From Bradyrhizobium liaoningense (GTDB taxonomy: Bacteria > Pseudomonadota > Alphaproteobacteria > Rhizobiales > Xanthobacteraceae), in assembly GCF_018130785.1 (NCBI RefSeq), contig NZ_JAFCJT010000001.1:1054001-1118000 (forward strand): a stretch of 64,000 bases of DNA. The letters are read 5' to 3'. Position numbers and translations under genes: made by a program. Position 1 is the stretch's first letter. Every line of letters starts with the position of its first letter. The notes under the pieces were generated by a model. That model saw only the letters and a list, made by a program, of their open reading frames with translations, made no database searches and was not told the origin of the DNA. Shown here in pieces: positions 42,394 to 51,182 of this stretch.

Positions 42394-43068
42394 ATGACGG
42401 CCATGAGCAATGAGACCCGGCTGCGCGAGGATGTCTGCCGCTTCGGACGCTCTTTGTTCGAACGCGGGCTGACGCCGGGCTCCTCCGGCAATATCAGCGT
42501 CAGGCTGGATAGCGGCGGCTGGCTGGTGACGCCGACCAACGCCTCGCTCGGCTTCCTCGATCCCGCAAAACTGTCGCGGCTGGACGATCAGGGCCGGCTG
42601 GTTTCGGGCGATGCCCCGACCAAGGAAGTTCCGCTGCACACCGCGCTCTACGACACACGCGGGAGTGCACGGGCGATCGTGCATCTGCACTCCACACACT
42701 CGGTCGCGCTATCGATGCTGCCCGAGATCGACCCGCGCGCCGCGCTGCCGCCGATGACGGCCTATTATCTGATGAAATGCGGCGCCACCGCGCTTGTGCC
42801 CTATTACCGCCCCGGCGATCCCGCAGTCGCGGATGCGATCAAGGGACTGGCGGGGAAGTATTCATCCGTGCTGCTTGCCAATCATGGCCCGGTGGTCGCC
42901 GGCGACACGCTGGAGGCCGCGGTGTTCGCGACGGAGGAGCTGGAGGAGACGGCGAAGCTGTACCTGCTGCTGCGGGGGCTGAACCCGCGATATTTGTCAC
43001 CGGAGCAGGTGACGGATCTGGTGAAGGTGTTCGGGGTCACGCTGCCGGAGCATGGGCACGAGGATTAG
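42394..43068 (+). CDS. otnC: 3-oxo-tetronate 4-phosphate decarboxylase (class II aldolase fold)
   Basis: A 224-residue class II aldolase/adducin-fold enzyme. GSSGNISVR binds the phosphate, HLHSTHSV supplies two zinc ligands and LLANHGPVVAG the third. In the L-threonate pathway OtnC decarboxylates 3-oxo-tetronate 4-phosphate to dihydroxyacetone phosphate and CO2. It is transcribed away from ltnD-otnI-otnK. Two in-frame ATGs, 42394 and 42403, are possible starts; the ribosome site is weak for either. L-fuculose-phosphate aldolase is the main alternative name but does not fit the neighbours. Confidence 0.91.
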   Translation: MTAMSNETRLREDVCRFGRSLFERGLTPGSSGNISVRLDSGGWLVTPTNASLGFLDPAKLSRLDDQGRLVSGDAPTKEVPLHTALYDTRGSARAIVHLHSTHSVALSMLPEIDPRAALPPMTAYYLMKCGATALVPYYRPGDPAVADAIKGLAGKYSSVLLANHGPVVAGDTLEAAVFATEELEETAKLYLLLRGLNPRYLSPEQVTDLVKVFGVTLPEHGHED

Positions 43069-43112
43069 GTGGCGCGCGGTCATGGGCGGGCTAGCGTCGC
43101 CTCACCCACCGC

Positions 43113-43211
43113 TGTCATTCCCCGTGAAGGCGGGGAATCCAGTACGCCGCGGCTTCTCCGTATCTCTCTGACGTCTCGGAGTACTGGAGCCCGCCTTCGC
43201 GGGCGATGACA
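43113..43211. repeat. GTCATTCCCCGTGAAGGCGGGGAATCC palindromic repeat
   Basis: The same family as 24454-24551: a left CCCCG..CGGGG hairpin with AATCCAGTACGC, a right GGAGTACTGG and a CGCCTTCGCGGGCGATGAC end. It lies between the convergent otnC and ABC transporter operons. Confidence 0.85.
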
Positions 43212-43248
43212 CCGAGTGCGTGGGACGTACATGCCCGACACCTTGTGG

Positions 43249-43953
43249 CTACAGCCCCAGATACGCCTTGCGCACGTCGGGATTGCCCCTGATTTCGGCT
43301 GCCGGGCCCTGCATCAGCACGCGGCCGGTTTGCAGGATGTAGGCGCGGTCGGCAATTTCTAGGCACTCGGCCATGCGCTGCTCGACGATCAGCACGGTCA
43401 TGCCGGCGTCGCGGATGCGCAGTACCGCCTGGAAGATTTCGTCGACCAGCTTCGGCATGATGCCTTGCGAGGGCTCGTCCAGCATCAACAGCCGCGGGCG
43501 CGTCATGAGCGCGCGGCCGATCGCGAGCATCTGCTGCTCACCGCCGGATAGCGTCTCGGCGCGCTGCTCCAAACGTTCCTGGAGACGCGGGAACAGCTTG
43601 AAGACGAGATCGAGCGGCTCTTCGCGATTCGCCTCACCGCGGTAGAGATAACTGCCGAGGCGCAGATTGTCGCGCACCGACAGACGCGGAAACAGGCGGC
43701 GGTTCTCCGGCACATAGGCGATGCCGGTGGCGGTGACGTGATGCTGCGCCATGCCGTCGAGCCGCTTGCCGTCGAACGTCACCGTGCCCGAGCGCGGGCG
43801 CTCGGCGCCGGCGATGGATTTGAGCAGCGTCGACTTGCCCGCGCCATTGGCGCCGGCGACGCAGACGATCTCGCCCTTCTGGACCTCGATCGAGACCGCG
43901 GAGATCGCGACCAGACCCTGATAGGCGGTCGTGACTTCATGCACCGACAGCAT
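43249..43953 (-). CDS. ABC transporter ATP-binding protein, LivF type
   Basis: A 234-residue ATPase with Walker A GANGAGKST, signature LSGGEQQML and Walker B LLMLDEPSQGI. The C-terminal RGNPDVRKAYLGL is characteristic of LivF-type subunits of branched-chain amino acid/amide/urea ABC importers. It is the last gene of a six-gene operon and its start lies 17 bases inside the preceding LivG-type gene. The substrate is not necessarily a branched-chain amino acid, given the DUF1445 and amidohydrolase context. Confidence 0.92.
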   Translation of the reverse strand: MLSVHEVTTAYQGLVAISAVSIEVQKGEIVCVAGANGAGKSTLLKSIAGAERPRSGTVTFDGKRLDGMAQHHVTATGIAYVPENRRLFPRLSVRDNLRLGSYLYRGEANREEPLDLVFKLFPRLQERLEQRAETLSGGEQQMLAIGRALMTRPRLLMLDEPSQGIMPKLVDEIFQAVLRIRDAGMTVLIVEQRMAECLEIADRAYILQTGRVLMQGPAAEIRGNPDVRKAYLGL

Positions 43954-44668
43954 GACGATCTCCCAGATATGCGCTGATCACCTTGGGATCGCGAACGACG
44001 TCGGAAGGCTTACCCTCGACCAGCACCTTGCCGAGGTCGAGCACGATGGCGCGGTCGACCAGCGGCATCACGATCTCCATGACATGCTCGACCATCAAAA
44101 CGGTGATGCCGGCATCGCGCACCTTGCGCACCAGCGCGACGCCGGTCTGCGCCTCGGTCGGCGTCAGGCCGGTGAGGACTTCGTCCAGCAGCAGCAGCTT
44201 CGGTTCGGTCGCCAGCGCACGGGCGACTTCGAGGCGGCGTTTCTCGGCCGGCACGAGGTCGCTCGCGAGCACGTCGGCGCGCGCGGCAAGGCCGGTGAAT
44301 TCGAGCACCTTATGCGCCTTACGGCGCGCCTCGCGCATCACGGTGTTGCGGACGAGAGCACCGACGATGACGTTGTCGATGACGGTCATGGTCTCGAAAC
44401 TCTTGCCCACCTGGAAGGTGCGCCCGACGCCACGCTGGCAGCGCTCTGCCGCCGGCATGTTGGTGACATCCTCGCCGTCGAACCAGATCGACCCTTGAGT
44501 CGGCGGCAGAACGCCGGCGATGAGATTGAACAGCGTCGACTTGCCGGCGCCGTTCGGCCCGATCAGACCGACGATCTCGCCGCGGCCGACCGAGATCGAG
44601 ACATCGCTGTTGGCGATGAGGCCGCCGAACCGCTGCCAGACGCCGCGGGTTTCAAGGAGCGCAGTCAT
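43937..44668 (-). CDS. ABC transporter ATP-binding protein, LivG type
   Basis: A 243-residue ATPase with Walker A GPNGAGKST, Walker B LLLLDEVLTGL and the switch His in MVEHVMEI. The ABC signature is degenerate, reading LVPAEKRRLEVARAL where LSxGxQ is usual; this variant is seen in some rhizobial LivG-like subunits and need not mean inactivity. The RTFQVGKSFETMTV Q-loop region is typical. It overlaps the permease gene upstream by an ATGA and the LivF gene downstream by 17 bases, so the whole set is coupled. Confidence 0.91.
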   Translation of the reverse strand: MTALLETRGVWQRFGGLIANSDVSISVGRGEIVGLIGPNGAGKSTLFNLIAGVLPPTQGSIWFDGEDVTNMPAAERCQRGVGRTFQVGKSFETMTVIDNVIVGALVRNTVMREARRKAHKVLEFTGLAARADVLASDLVPAEKRRLEVARALATEPKLLLLDEVLTGLTPTEAQTGVALVRKVRDAGITVLMVEHVMEIVMPLVDRAIVLDLGKVLVEGKPSDVVRDPKVISAYLGDRHAVGA

Positions 44669-45651
44669 CGCGTGGCTCCTTTTGCCTTCGAACGGGAGAA
44701 CAGGCTCACCAGACCGCGCGGCAGGGCCAGCGAGATCGCGACGATCAGGGCGCCATAGACGATGAGGTCAACGCCACGGCCTGAGCCGCCGATATAAGAG
44801 CGCGTCAGCTCCGTCATCGGGATCAGGATGGCAGCCCCAAGCACAGGCCCCCAGAGGGTGCCGATGCCGCCGAGCACGGCCGGCAACGCCATCAGCAGCG
44901 AAAACTGGAAGCCCATCACGCTCTCAGGATCGATATAGGCCAGAAACTGCGCATAGAACGCACCGCCGATGGCGACGAGGAAGGCGGAGACCGCGGCCGC
45001 GCCCATCTTGGAGTTGAACACGACGACGCCGAGGCTCTCGGCCGCTTCCGGATTGTCCTTCACCGCGCGCCACCAAAAGCCCCATTTGGAGTCTTCCAGC
45101 CACCAGGTGACGAACCAGGCGAGGCTGCACAGCACCAGCGCAAAATAGAAGTACGGCAGCTTGCTACGCATGAACTGGAATTTCAGCCAGCTGTCGCCGC
45201 GCACGGGAACGGTGATTCCCATCGCAGCCCCCGCCCATTCCCAGTTCTGGAACAAGAGCAGTCCGATTTCGGCGATGACGATGGTCGCGATCACGAAGTA
45301 ATGGCCGCGCAGGCGGAAGAAGGGATAGCCGAGCCCCATTGCGATGATCGCCGCTATCACGCCGCCGGCGAGCATGCCGAACCAGGGCAGCACGCCGAAC
45401 TTGGTGAACAGCAACTCGGTGGTGTAGGCGCCGATGCCGAAATAGAGTGCGTGCCCCAACGAGATCTGCCCGCAATAGCCGGACAGGATGTTCCAGCTCT
45501 GCGACAGCGCCGCATACATCAGGGTCAGGATCAGGATGTTCTGGACGTAAACGTCCTTGATCAACAGCGGAGCCAGCGCTGCGAGCCCGGCCAGCACTGC
45601 GGCAATGATGAGGTCGCGGCGGCGCCGCGCTGCAAAAGCCTTGTCCATCAC
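44665..45651 (-). CDS. ABC transporter permease, LivM type
   Basis: A 328-residue integral membrane permease with about 9-10 hydrophobic segments. It carries the LivM signatures NILSGYCGQISLGHALYFGIGAY near residue 55 and PAVLGGIGTLWGPVLGA near 260. It pairs with the LivH-type permease encoded upstream to form the translocation channel in the inner membrane. It overlaps the LivH gene by 4 bases (ATGA) and the LivG gene by 4. Two adjacent Met codons begin the protein; the first is used. Confidence 0.91.
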   Translation of the reverse strand: MMDKAFAARRRRDLIIAAVLAGLAALAPLLIKDVYVQNILILTLMYAALSQSWNILSGYCGQISLGHALYFGIGAYTTELLFTKFGVLPWFGMLAGGVIAAIIAMGLGYPFFRLRGHYFVIATIVIAEIGLLLFQNWEWAGAAMGITVPVRGDSWLKFQFMRSKLPYFYFALVLCSLAWFVTWWLEDSKWGFWWRAVKDNPEAAESLGVVVFNSKMGAAAVSAFLVAIGGAFYAQFLAYIDPESVMGFQFSLLMALPAVLGGIGTLWGPVLGAAILIPMTELTRSYIGGSGRGVDLIVYGALIVAISLALPRGLVSLFSRSKAKGATR

Positions 45652-46526
45652 ATCGACCCGAACAGGCCGCGCGGCCGGATGAAGACGACGAGGAGATAGA
45701 CGGCATAGATGCCGACGGACTTCAGCGATGGCGGCAACACCAGCGCGGTCACCGCTTCGACCAGGCCGACAATGATGCCGCCGGCGAAGGCGCCGAACAC
45801 GCTGCCGAAGCCGCCGAGCGCCACGGTCACGTAGGCGATCAGCGCGAACGACGCGCCGACATCGGGATAGATGTAGAAGAACACCGCCATGATCGCGCCG
45901 GCGAGACCGACCAGCGCGGCGCCAAGGCCCCAGCCGAACGCGAACACGCGGTTCTTGTCGATGCCGACGAGCGCGACGGCGCCGGGATCCTCGCGGGTGG
46001 CTTCCAGCGCGCGGCCGAAGTCGGTGCGGTGGACGAAGAGGTAGAGCCCGGCGAAGGCCGCGATCGAGACCAGCGCGCCGACCAGTTGCGGCTCCGGCAG
46101 GAAGATGCCGGCGACCGAGATGGTTTTACCGCCGAGCCAGGACTGTGGAATGCTGCGATAGTCCGGCGTGAAGAAGTACTGCGCGAGGCCGCGCATCACG
46201 ATCGCAAGGCCGAAAGTCGTGAAGATCTGCACCATGCCGGCATTGGCCTTGGCCCGCATGGCGAAGCGTACAAGGAGCAGATAGACCACCGCTCCGAACA
46301 CGAACATCGCCGCGGCGACCAATGGGGCCGACAGCAGGGGATCGATCGCGAAGAACGCGAACAGAAAGAAGGACAGGTACATCGCGATCATCAGGAATTC
46401 GCCATGGGCGAAGTTCGTGACGTCCATCAGGCCGAAAATCAGCGCGAGGCCGACCGCGATCAGTCCGTAGAGCAGGCCCATCAGAAGGCCGCTCGCGAGA
46501 CTCTGGATAATAGCTTGAGCTGTCAA
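45648..46526 (-). CDS. ABC transporter permease, LivH type (TTG start)
   Basis: A 292-residue permease with LASGLLMGLLYGLIAVGLALIFG at the N-terminus, the conserved DVTNFAHGEFLM segment and ALGGFGSVFGAFAGG, all typical of LivH. The frame is open upstream into a palindromic repeat, but only the TTG at 46526 has a ribosome site (GGGGGA, 6 bases away) and gives the family N-terminus. TTG is therefore taken as the start. It is the first permease gene of the operon, after the binding-protein gene and a repeat. Confidence 0.9.
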   Translation of the reverse strand: MTAQAIIQSLASGLLMGLLYGLIAVGLALIFGLMDVTNFAHGEFLMIAMYLSFFLFAFFAIDPLLSAPLVAAAMFVFGAVVYLLLVRFAMRAKANAGMVQIFTTFGLAIVMRGLAQYFFTPDYRSIPQSWLGGKTISVAGIFLPEPQLVGALVSIAAFAGLYLFVHRTDFGRALEATREDPGAVALVGIDKNRVFAFGWGLGAALVGLAGAIMAVFFYIYPDVGASFALIAYVTVALGGFGSVFGAFAGGIIVGLVEAVTALVLPPSLKSVGIYAVYLLVVFIRPRGLFGSM

Positions 46527-46532
46527 AAGTCG

Positions 46533-46538
46533 TCCCCC
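46533..46538 (-). promoter_or_regulatory. Ribosome binding site deciding the TTG start of the LivH-type gene
   Basis: On the minus strand GGGGGA lies 6 bases before TTG at 46526-46524. No ATG or GTG with a comparable site exists in this frame downstream of the repeat. Confidence 0.7.
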
Positions 46539-46562
46539 GTTCGAAACGTCATCGTTTGTTCC

Positions 46563-46646
46563 GTCATTGCGAGCGAAGCGAAGCAATCCAGCATCTCACC
46601 ACGGAGACACTCTGGATTGCTTCGTCGCTTCGCTCCTCGCAATGAC
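46563..46646. repeat. GTCATTGCGAGCGAAGCGAAGCAATCCAG palindromic repeat
   Basis: The left arm is GTCATTGCGAGCGAAGCG with AAGCAATCCAG; the right arm is CTGGATTGCTTCG with CGCTCCTCGCAATGAC. The two halves are near-perfect reverse complements. It separates the binding-protein gene from the LivH-type gene within one operon. A second copy is at 56194-56271 and a degenerate half-copy is near 1059-1092. Confidence 0.88.
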
Positions 46647-46699
46647 GAGGCTCGTGCGACGATCTCGATTTGCTCCCCTGCTCCCGCGCTCCGAAACGC

Positions 46700-47944
46700 T
46701 TACTTCATCGGCCAGATCGCTTCGGCGATCGCGGCCTGCGGCGGGAAGATGGTGACGAACTTGCCGCCGACATATTGCAGCAGCACCGGGTCGGCGTCGT
46801 TGTTCTGGCCGGCTTCGTCGAACTTGACGCGCTTCCAGGGCATGATGGTCTGCTCGCCCGGGATGTCGGTCGCGGCCAGTGCATCGCGGATCTTCTCGCC
46901 GTCGGCCGACTTGGCGCGGTTGATGGCGTCGGCCAGGATGATCAGGCCCATGAACTGGCGCGAGGTGAGGTCGTTGAAGTCCTTGCCCGAGCGCGCCTTG
47001 AACATCTCGTTGATCTTGCCGACCATGGGACGCTTCTGCGCGAGATCGAGCGAGAAGGTGCCGCGCGAGATCACGCCTTCGAGCTTGTCGCCGACGGCAT
47101 CATAGAGCGCCTTCTCCGAGAAGCCGGCGTCCTGCGCCACGATCGCGTTCGGCTTGTAGCCCAGTTCGGCCATGGTCTTGACCAGCAGGATGCCGTCCGT
47201 GGTGTAGCTCGACGGCATCAGCACGTCGGCATTGGCGGTCTTGAGCTGCTGCACCTCGGCCGAGAGCGAGGGCGAGTTGGCGCGATACTTGATGTCGGTG
47301 ACGATCTTGTAGCCGCGCTCGCCGGCGATCTTGGCCTGGGCGTTGCCGGAATCGGTGCCGAAGATGGTATCCTCGTGGAACAGCGACAGCGTCTCGATCT
47401 TGGTGCCCTTCTTCTTCAAGGCATCGAAGAAGTCGAACATCGCGGCCGAGTACATCTCGTCATGCGGGGCGGCGCGGAAGTAATATTTGAGGCCGCGGCG
47501 ATGCAGGCTCGGCGAAGAGTTGTCGGCCGAGACGAACGGGATCTGGTAGCGTTCGCAGATCTGGCTGACGGTGACGGCGACCGCGCTCTGATAGGTACCG
47601 ATGATCGCGGAGACCTTCTCCTGCGTGATCAGGCGCTCGGCTTCGGCGCGGCCCTTTTGCGGATCGGCCTGGTGGTCGGCGAACACGAGGCGGACTTTTG
47701 CGCCGCCGAGGCCGGGCAGACCCTCGCCCTTGGCCAGCGGCAGATCGAAATCGGTGTCCTTGTTGATGACTTCGAGCGCGGTCTCATAGGCCTTCTGCGC
47801 GTCGACGCCCTGCTGCGCGCTGCCGCCGGAGAACGGATAGATGACGCCGATCACGACTTCCGAGGTCTGGGCGCGTGCAGCGAGCGGCACCAGCGCGGCA
47901 GTGGCGGTGGCTCCTAGCAGCACGTCACGGCGAGAGATCGTCAT
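46700..47944 (-). CDS. ABC transporter substrate-binding protein (LivJ/amide type) with Tat signal
   Basis: A 414-residue periplasmic binding protein of the type I (Leu/Ile/Val/amide) family. The N-terminus ISRRDVLLGATATAALVPLA has a twin-arginine motif and hydrophobic core ending in ARAQ. The mature part begins VVIGVIYPFSGGSAQQG, with GTYQSAVAVTVSQICE and FVSADNSSPS in the ligand cleft. It captures the solute for the LivHMGF-type importer encoded downstream. The start at 47944 follows GGGGAC; a long upstream open frame is a shadow of the DUF1445 gene. Substrate unknown. Confidence 0.91.
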   Translation of the reverse strand: MTISRRDVLLGATATAALVPLAARAQTSEVVIGVIYPFSGGSAQQGVDAQKAYETALEVINKDTDFDLPLAKGEGLPGLGGAKVRLVFADHQADPQKGRAEAERLITQEKVSAIIGTYQSAVAVTVSQICERYQIPFVSADNSSPSLHRRGLKYYFRAAPHDEMYSAAMFDFFDALKKKGTKIETLSLFHEDTIFGTDSGNAQAKIAGERGYKIVTDIKYRANSPSLSAEVQQLKTANADVLMPSSYTTDGILLVKTMAELGYKPNAIVAQDAGFSEKALYDAVGDKLEGVISRGTFSLDLAQKRPMVGKINEMFKARSGKDFNDLTSRQFMGLIILADAINRAKSADGEKIRDALAATDIPGEQTIMPWKRVKFDEAGQNNDADPVLLQYVGGKFVTIFPPQAAIAEAIWPMK

Positions 47945-48033
47945 GGCAAAGTCCCCTGTTACTAAATTTCGACTGATCGAATGGAGCGATTGATGGATGC
48001 GGTAAAGCCCGAAGAAGCAGCAGACGTTGCCTA

Positions 48034-48849
48034 CTAAATCACGGCCATGGTCCGGTTCTTCAGATCCGTCACCAGCATCAGGCCGGGCGAATGCGTGATC
48101 GCGAACGGCAGCCTGGCGGCGTTGATCACCGATTGCGGCGTCACGCCGCAGGCCCAGAACACCGGGATCTCGTCGTCGGCGACGGGCACGGGATCGCCGT
48201 AGTCCGGCTTGGCGAGATCCTTGATGCCGATCAGGTGCGGATGCCCGAGATGCACGGGTGCACCGTGCACGGCGGGATAACGCGAGGTGATCTGCACGGC
48301 CCGGATCGCATCGGCCGGCCTGAACGGACGCATCGACACCACCATGGGACCGGCGAACGGACCGGCCTCGCCGCAGGCGATGTTGGTGCGGTACATCGGC
48401 ACGCGCACGTTCTGCTCGATGTGGCGGATCGGCATGCCCTCGTCGAGCAGCGCCTCTTCGAACGAGAACGAGCAGCCGAGCACGAAGGTCACGAGATCGT
48501 CGCGCCAATGCCTGGTCACGTCGGTCGGCTCGTCGACCACCTCACCGTCGCGCCAGACGCGGTAGCGCGGCACGTCGGTGCGGATGTCGAGATCGGCACC
48601 GAGTGCGGGGATGTGCGGGCTGCCGACGTCGGACATGCCGATGATCGGGCACGGTTTCGGATTGAGCTGGCAGAAGCGGTGAAAGGCGCTGGCGTACTCG
48701 GCCGGCAGGATCGCCAGATTGCCCTGGACGAAGCCGGGAGCGACGCCGGCGGTAGATCCGACCTGGCCGCCGCGATAGGCAAGCCGCGCCTGGCGGCTCG
48801 GGAGCGTGTCGGGTGTTTCAGTTTGCTGCGCTGCCACCAAAACAGTCAT
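48034..48849 (-). CDS. DUF1445 / D-glutamate cyclase-family putative hydro-lyase
   Basis: A 271-residue cytoplasmic protein with the DUF1445 signatures [58 protein letters not shown] and [11 protein letters not shown]. One characterised homologue, mammalian D-glutamate cyclase, converts D-glutamate to 5-oxo-D-proline; bacterial members are usually called putative hydro-lyases. Here it is the first gene of the operon with the Liv-type transporter and is divergent from a LysR regulator. It probably processes the imported compound. The usual oxoprolinase neighbours are absent. Confidence 0.88.
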   Translation of the reverse strand: MTVLVAAQQTETPDTLPSRQARLAYRGGQVGSTAGVAPGFVQGNLAILPAEYASAFHRFCQLNPKPCPIIGMSDVGSPHIPALGADLDIRTDVPRYRVWRDGEVVDEPTDVTRHWRDDLVTFVLGCSFSFEEALLDEGMPIRHIEQNVRVPMYRTNIACGEAGPFAGPMVVSMRPFRPADAIRAVQITSRYPAVHGAPVHLGHPHLIGIKDLAKPDYGDPVPVADDEIPVFWACGVTPQSVINAARLPFAITHSPGLMLVTDLKNRTMAVI

Positions 48850-48932
48850 TTGATCGACCTGCCTATAAACTCAACAAAGACAGCCAACACCAAGCATGCT
48901 ATAAAGTCTAATCTTCCTTTCTAATCGATCTT

Positions 48933-48949
48933 GATAAATTGAATTTATC
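48933..48949. promoter_or_regulatory. 17-bp perfect palindrome, candidate LysR operator
   Basis: GATAAATT-G-AATTTATC is a perfect palindrome centred at 48941 in an AT-rich 120-base spacer between the DUF1445 gene and the LysR gene. It contains a T-N11-A arrangement as expected for LysR-type regulators and starts 37 bases before the LysR ATG. It is the strongest candidate operator in the window. Confidence 0.7.
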
Positions 48950-48969
48950 GATCGGGAAAATCCTTCTCA

Positions 48970-49887
48970 ATGCTGGACTTCAGGTCGATCGAAACTTTCC
49001 TCTGGGTTGTGAAGCTCGGCAGCTTTCGCGGCGCCGCAGCACGGCTCAATACGACCCAGCCGGCGATCTCCCAGCGCATCGCCCAGCTCGAGCGCGAGAT
49101 GGGCGTAAAGCTCCTGAACCGGGACCATCGCGTTGCTTCGCCGACGCCGAGCGGCCGGCAGATGATGGTCTATGCCGAGAAGCTGATCGGTCTGCGCGCC
49201 CAGATGATGGCCGAGGTCGGCGACCGCTCGGCCATGCGCGGCGTGATGCGCCTCGGCGTCGCCGAGACCATCGTGCACACCTGGCTGCCGCGGCTCGTCA
49301 AGAGCATGAACGAAGTCTATCCGAACCTGTCGCTGGAGATCGAGGTCGACATCACGCCGAACCTCACCGCGCGACTGCTCGCGCAGGAGATCGAGCTTGC
49401 TTTCGTCGTCGGGCCGCTGTCGGCCTCAGGCGTCCACAATCGCGTGCTCGCCGATTATCCGATCGGCTTTCTCGCAAGCCCCTCGCTCGGTCTCGGCAAC
49501 GGACCGGTGACGCCGGCGGAGCTTGCGCGGTTTCCGATCATCACCTTCCCGCGCAAGACCAAGCCTTACGAGGTCGTGCGTGAAGTCTTCGACCGGCCGG
49601 AGCTGCCGCCGATCCGGCTGCATGCATCCGCATCGCTGGCGACAGTCATCCACATGGCGGTCGAGGGGCTCGGCATCGCCGTGATCCCCGACGCCATCGT
49701 CGAGAACGAACTCGCCGACGGGCGGTTACAACTGCTCGACACCGATCTCGCCATAGCGCCGCTGACATTCACGGCGAGCTGGCTCGCCTCGCCTGACGTC
49801 GTCGCGGTGGAGCGTGTCGCCGAGCTCGCACGGCAGATTGCGCAGAGCAGCCTCGCGGTTGACGAGCCCGCGCCGGCGCGTCATTGA
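48970..49887 (+). CDS. LysR family transcriptional regulator
   Basis: A 305-residue LysR-type regulator. The N-terminal winged helix (about residues 1-60) reads SIETFLWVVKLGSFRGAAARLNTTQPAISQ, with the usual recognition helix. The effector domain (about 90-295) contains FPRKTKPYEVV and AVEGLGIAVIP. It is divergent from the DUF1445-transporter operon and heads a run with the M20 hydrolase and two dehydrogenases, so it most likely controls both in response to the transported compound. A perfect palindrome lies in the shared promoter. Confidence 0.92.
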   Translation: MLDFRSIETFLWVVKLGSFRGAAARLNTTQPAISQRIAQLEREMGVKLLNRDHRVASPTPSGRQMMVYAEKLIGLRAQMMAEVGDRSAMRGVMRLGVAETIVHTWLPRLVKSMNEVYPNLSLEIEVDITPNLTARLLAQEIELAFVVGPLSASGVHNRVLADYPIGFLASPSLGLGNGPVTPAELARFPIITFPRKTKPYEVVREVFDRPELPPIRLHASASLATVIHMAVEGLGIAVIPDAIVENELADGRLQLLDTDLAIAPLTFTASWLASPDVVAVERVAELARQIAQSSLAVDEPAPARH

Positions 49888-49919
49888 AAAAGGCGCCGGA
49901 CAAAAGAGAGACCGACCGC

Positions 49920-51170
49920 ATGAGCCGAGCCGCCACCAATTTACAGATCGATTCCGCCCGCCTCTGGGGCTCCATCCACGAGACCGCGCAGTTCGGTGCG
50001 ACGGCCAAGGGCGGCGTGCGGCGGCTGACGCTGAGCAGCGAAGACAAGCAGGTGCGCGACTGGTTCCGCAAGGCGTGCGAGGACGCCGGCCTCGAGGTGC
50101 ACACCGATGCGCTCGGCTCACAGTTCGGCCTGCGCAAGGGCCGCGACATGTCGAAGCCGCCCGTCGGCATCGGCTCGCATCTCGACACCCAGCCGACCGG
50201 CGGCAAGTATGACGGCATCCTGGGAACGCTCGGCGCGCTGGAAGTGATCCGCACGCTGAACGACGCAGGCATCGAAACCGAAGCGCCGATCTGCGTCGTC
50301 AACTGGACCAACGAGGAAGGCTCGCGCTTTGCGCCGGCGATGATGGCTTCCGCGGCTTACGTCGGCGATTTCACCACCGACGATATCCTCTCGCGCAAGG
50401 ACGTCGAGGGCACGACCGTCGGCCAGGCACTCGACAGCATCGGCTATCGCGGCGACAAGCCGGTCGGCTTCCAGAAGCTCGGCTGCTTCGTCGAGCTGCA
50501 CATCGAGCAGGGCCCGATTTTGGAGGCCGAGGGCAAGACCATCGGCGTGGTCGATTCCGGCCAGGGCGTGCTGTGGTACGACGGCAAGATTTCCGGCTTC
50601 GAGAGCCACGCCGGATCGACGCCGATGCCGTTGCGGCGCGATGCGCTCGCGACGCTCTCCGAAATCGTGCTGGCGATGGAGGCCGTTGCGAAGAAGCATG
50701 GGCCCAAGGCGGTCGGCACCATCGGCGAAGCCGTGATCGCAAACCCCTCGCGCAACGTCATTCCCGGCGAGATCGCCTTCACCATGGACTGCCGCAGCGC
50801 GGACGGCGCCATCATGGATGCGCTCGATCGCGATTTGCGCGCCGCGATCGCCGAGATTGCCGCGCGCCGCAAGGTCGAGGTCAAGATCGACCTTGTCTGG
50901 CGCAAGCCGCCGACGCATTTCGATCCCAAGCTGATCGCAGCGGTCGAGAACGCGGCGAAGACGCTCGGCTATTCCTCTCGCCGCATCACCTCCGGCGCCG
51001 GCCACGATGCCTGCAACCTCAACACCGTCATGCCGGCGGCGATGGTGTTCGTGCCCTGCAAGGACGGCATCAGCCACAACGAGCTCGAGGATGCCACGCA
51101 GCCCGACTGCGCCGCGGGCACCAACGTGCTCATGCATACCGTGCTGGCGATCGCCGGCGTCGCATCCTGA
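49920..51170 (+). CDS. M20-family Zn-dependent hydrolase (N-carbamoyl-amino acid / allantoate amidohydrolase type)
   Basis: A 416-residue metallo-amidohydrolase. The metal ligands are recognisable: GSHLDTQPTGGKYDG (His and bridging Asp), TNEEGSRF (catalytic Glu pair), LHIEQGP (His) and SGAGHDA (C-terminal His). These are features of the hydantoinase/carbamoylase branch, which includes beta-ureidopropionase, N-carbamoyl-L-amino acid hydrolase and allantoate amidohydrolase. It would release ammonia and CO2 or an amine from an N-acyl/ureido compound. It starts 32 bases after the LysR stop. Exact substrate unknown; the next genes are two 2-hydroxyacid dehydrogenases. Confidence 0.9.
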   Translation: MSRAATNLQIDSARLWGSIHETAQFGATAKGGVRRLTLSSEDKQVRDWFRKACEDAGLEVHTDALGSQFGLRKGRDMSKPPVGIGSHLDTQPTGGKYDGILGTLGALEVIRTLNDAGIETEAPICVVNWTNEEGSRFAPAMMASAAYVGDFTTDDILSRKDVEGTTVGQALDSIGYRGDKPVGFQKLGCFVELHIEQGPILEAEGKTIGVVDSGQGVLWYDGKISGFESHAGSTPMPLRRDALATLSEIVLAMEAVAKKHGPKAVGTIGEAVIANPSRNVIPGEIAFTMDCRSADGAIMDALDRDLRAAIAEIAARRKVEVKIDLVWRKPPTHFDPKLIAAVENAAKTLGYSSRRITSGAGHDACNLNTVMPAAMVFVPCKDGISHNELEDATQPDCAAGTNVLMHTVLAIAGVAS

Positions 51171-51182
51171 CCGGAGAGAGCC

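Noticed and set aside
47945..48508. N-terminal extension of the binding-protein gene
   Set aside because: The extension is a shadow of the DUF1445 gene; a Tat signal begins exactly at 47944.
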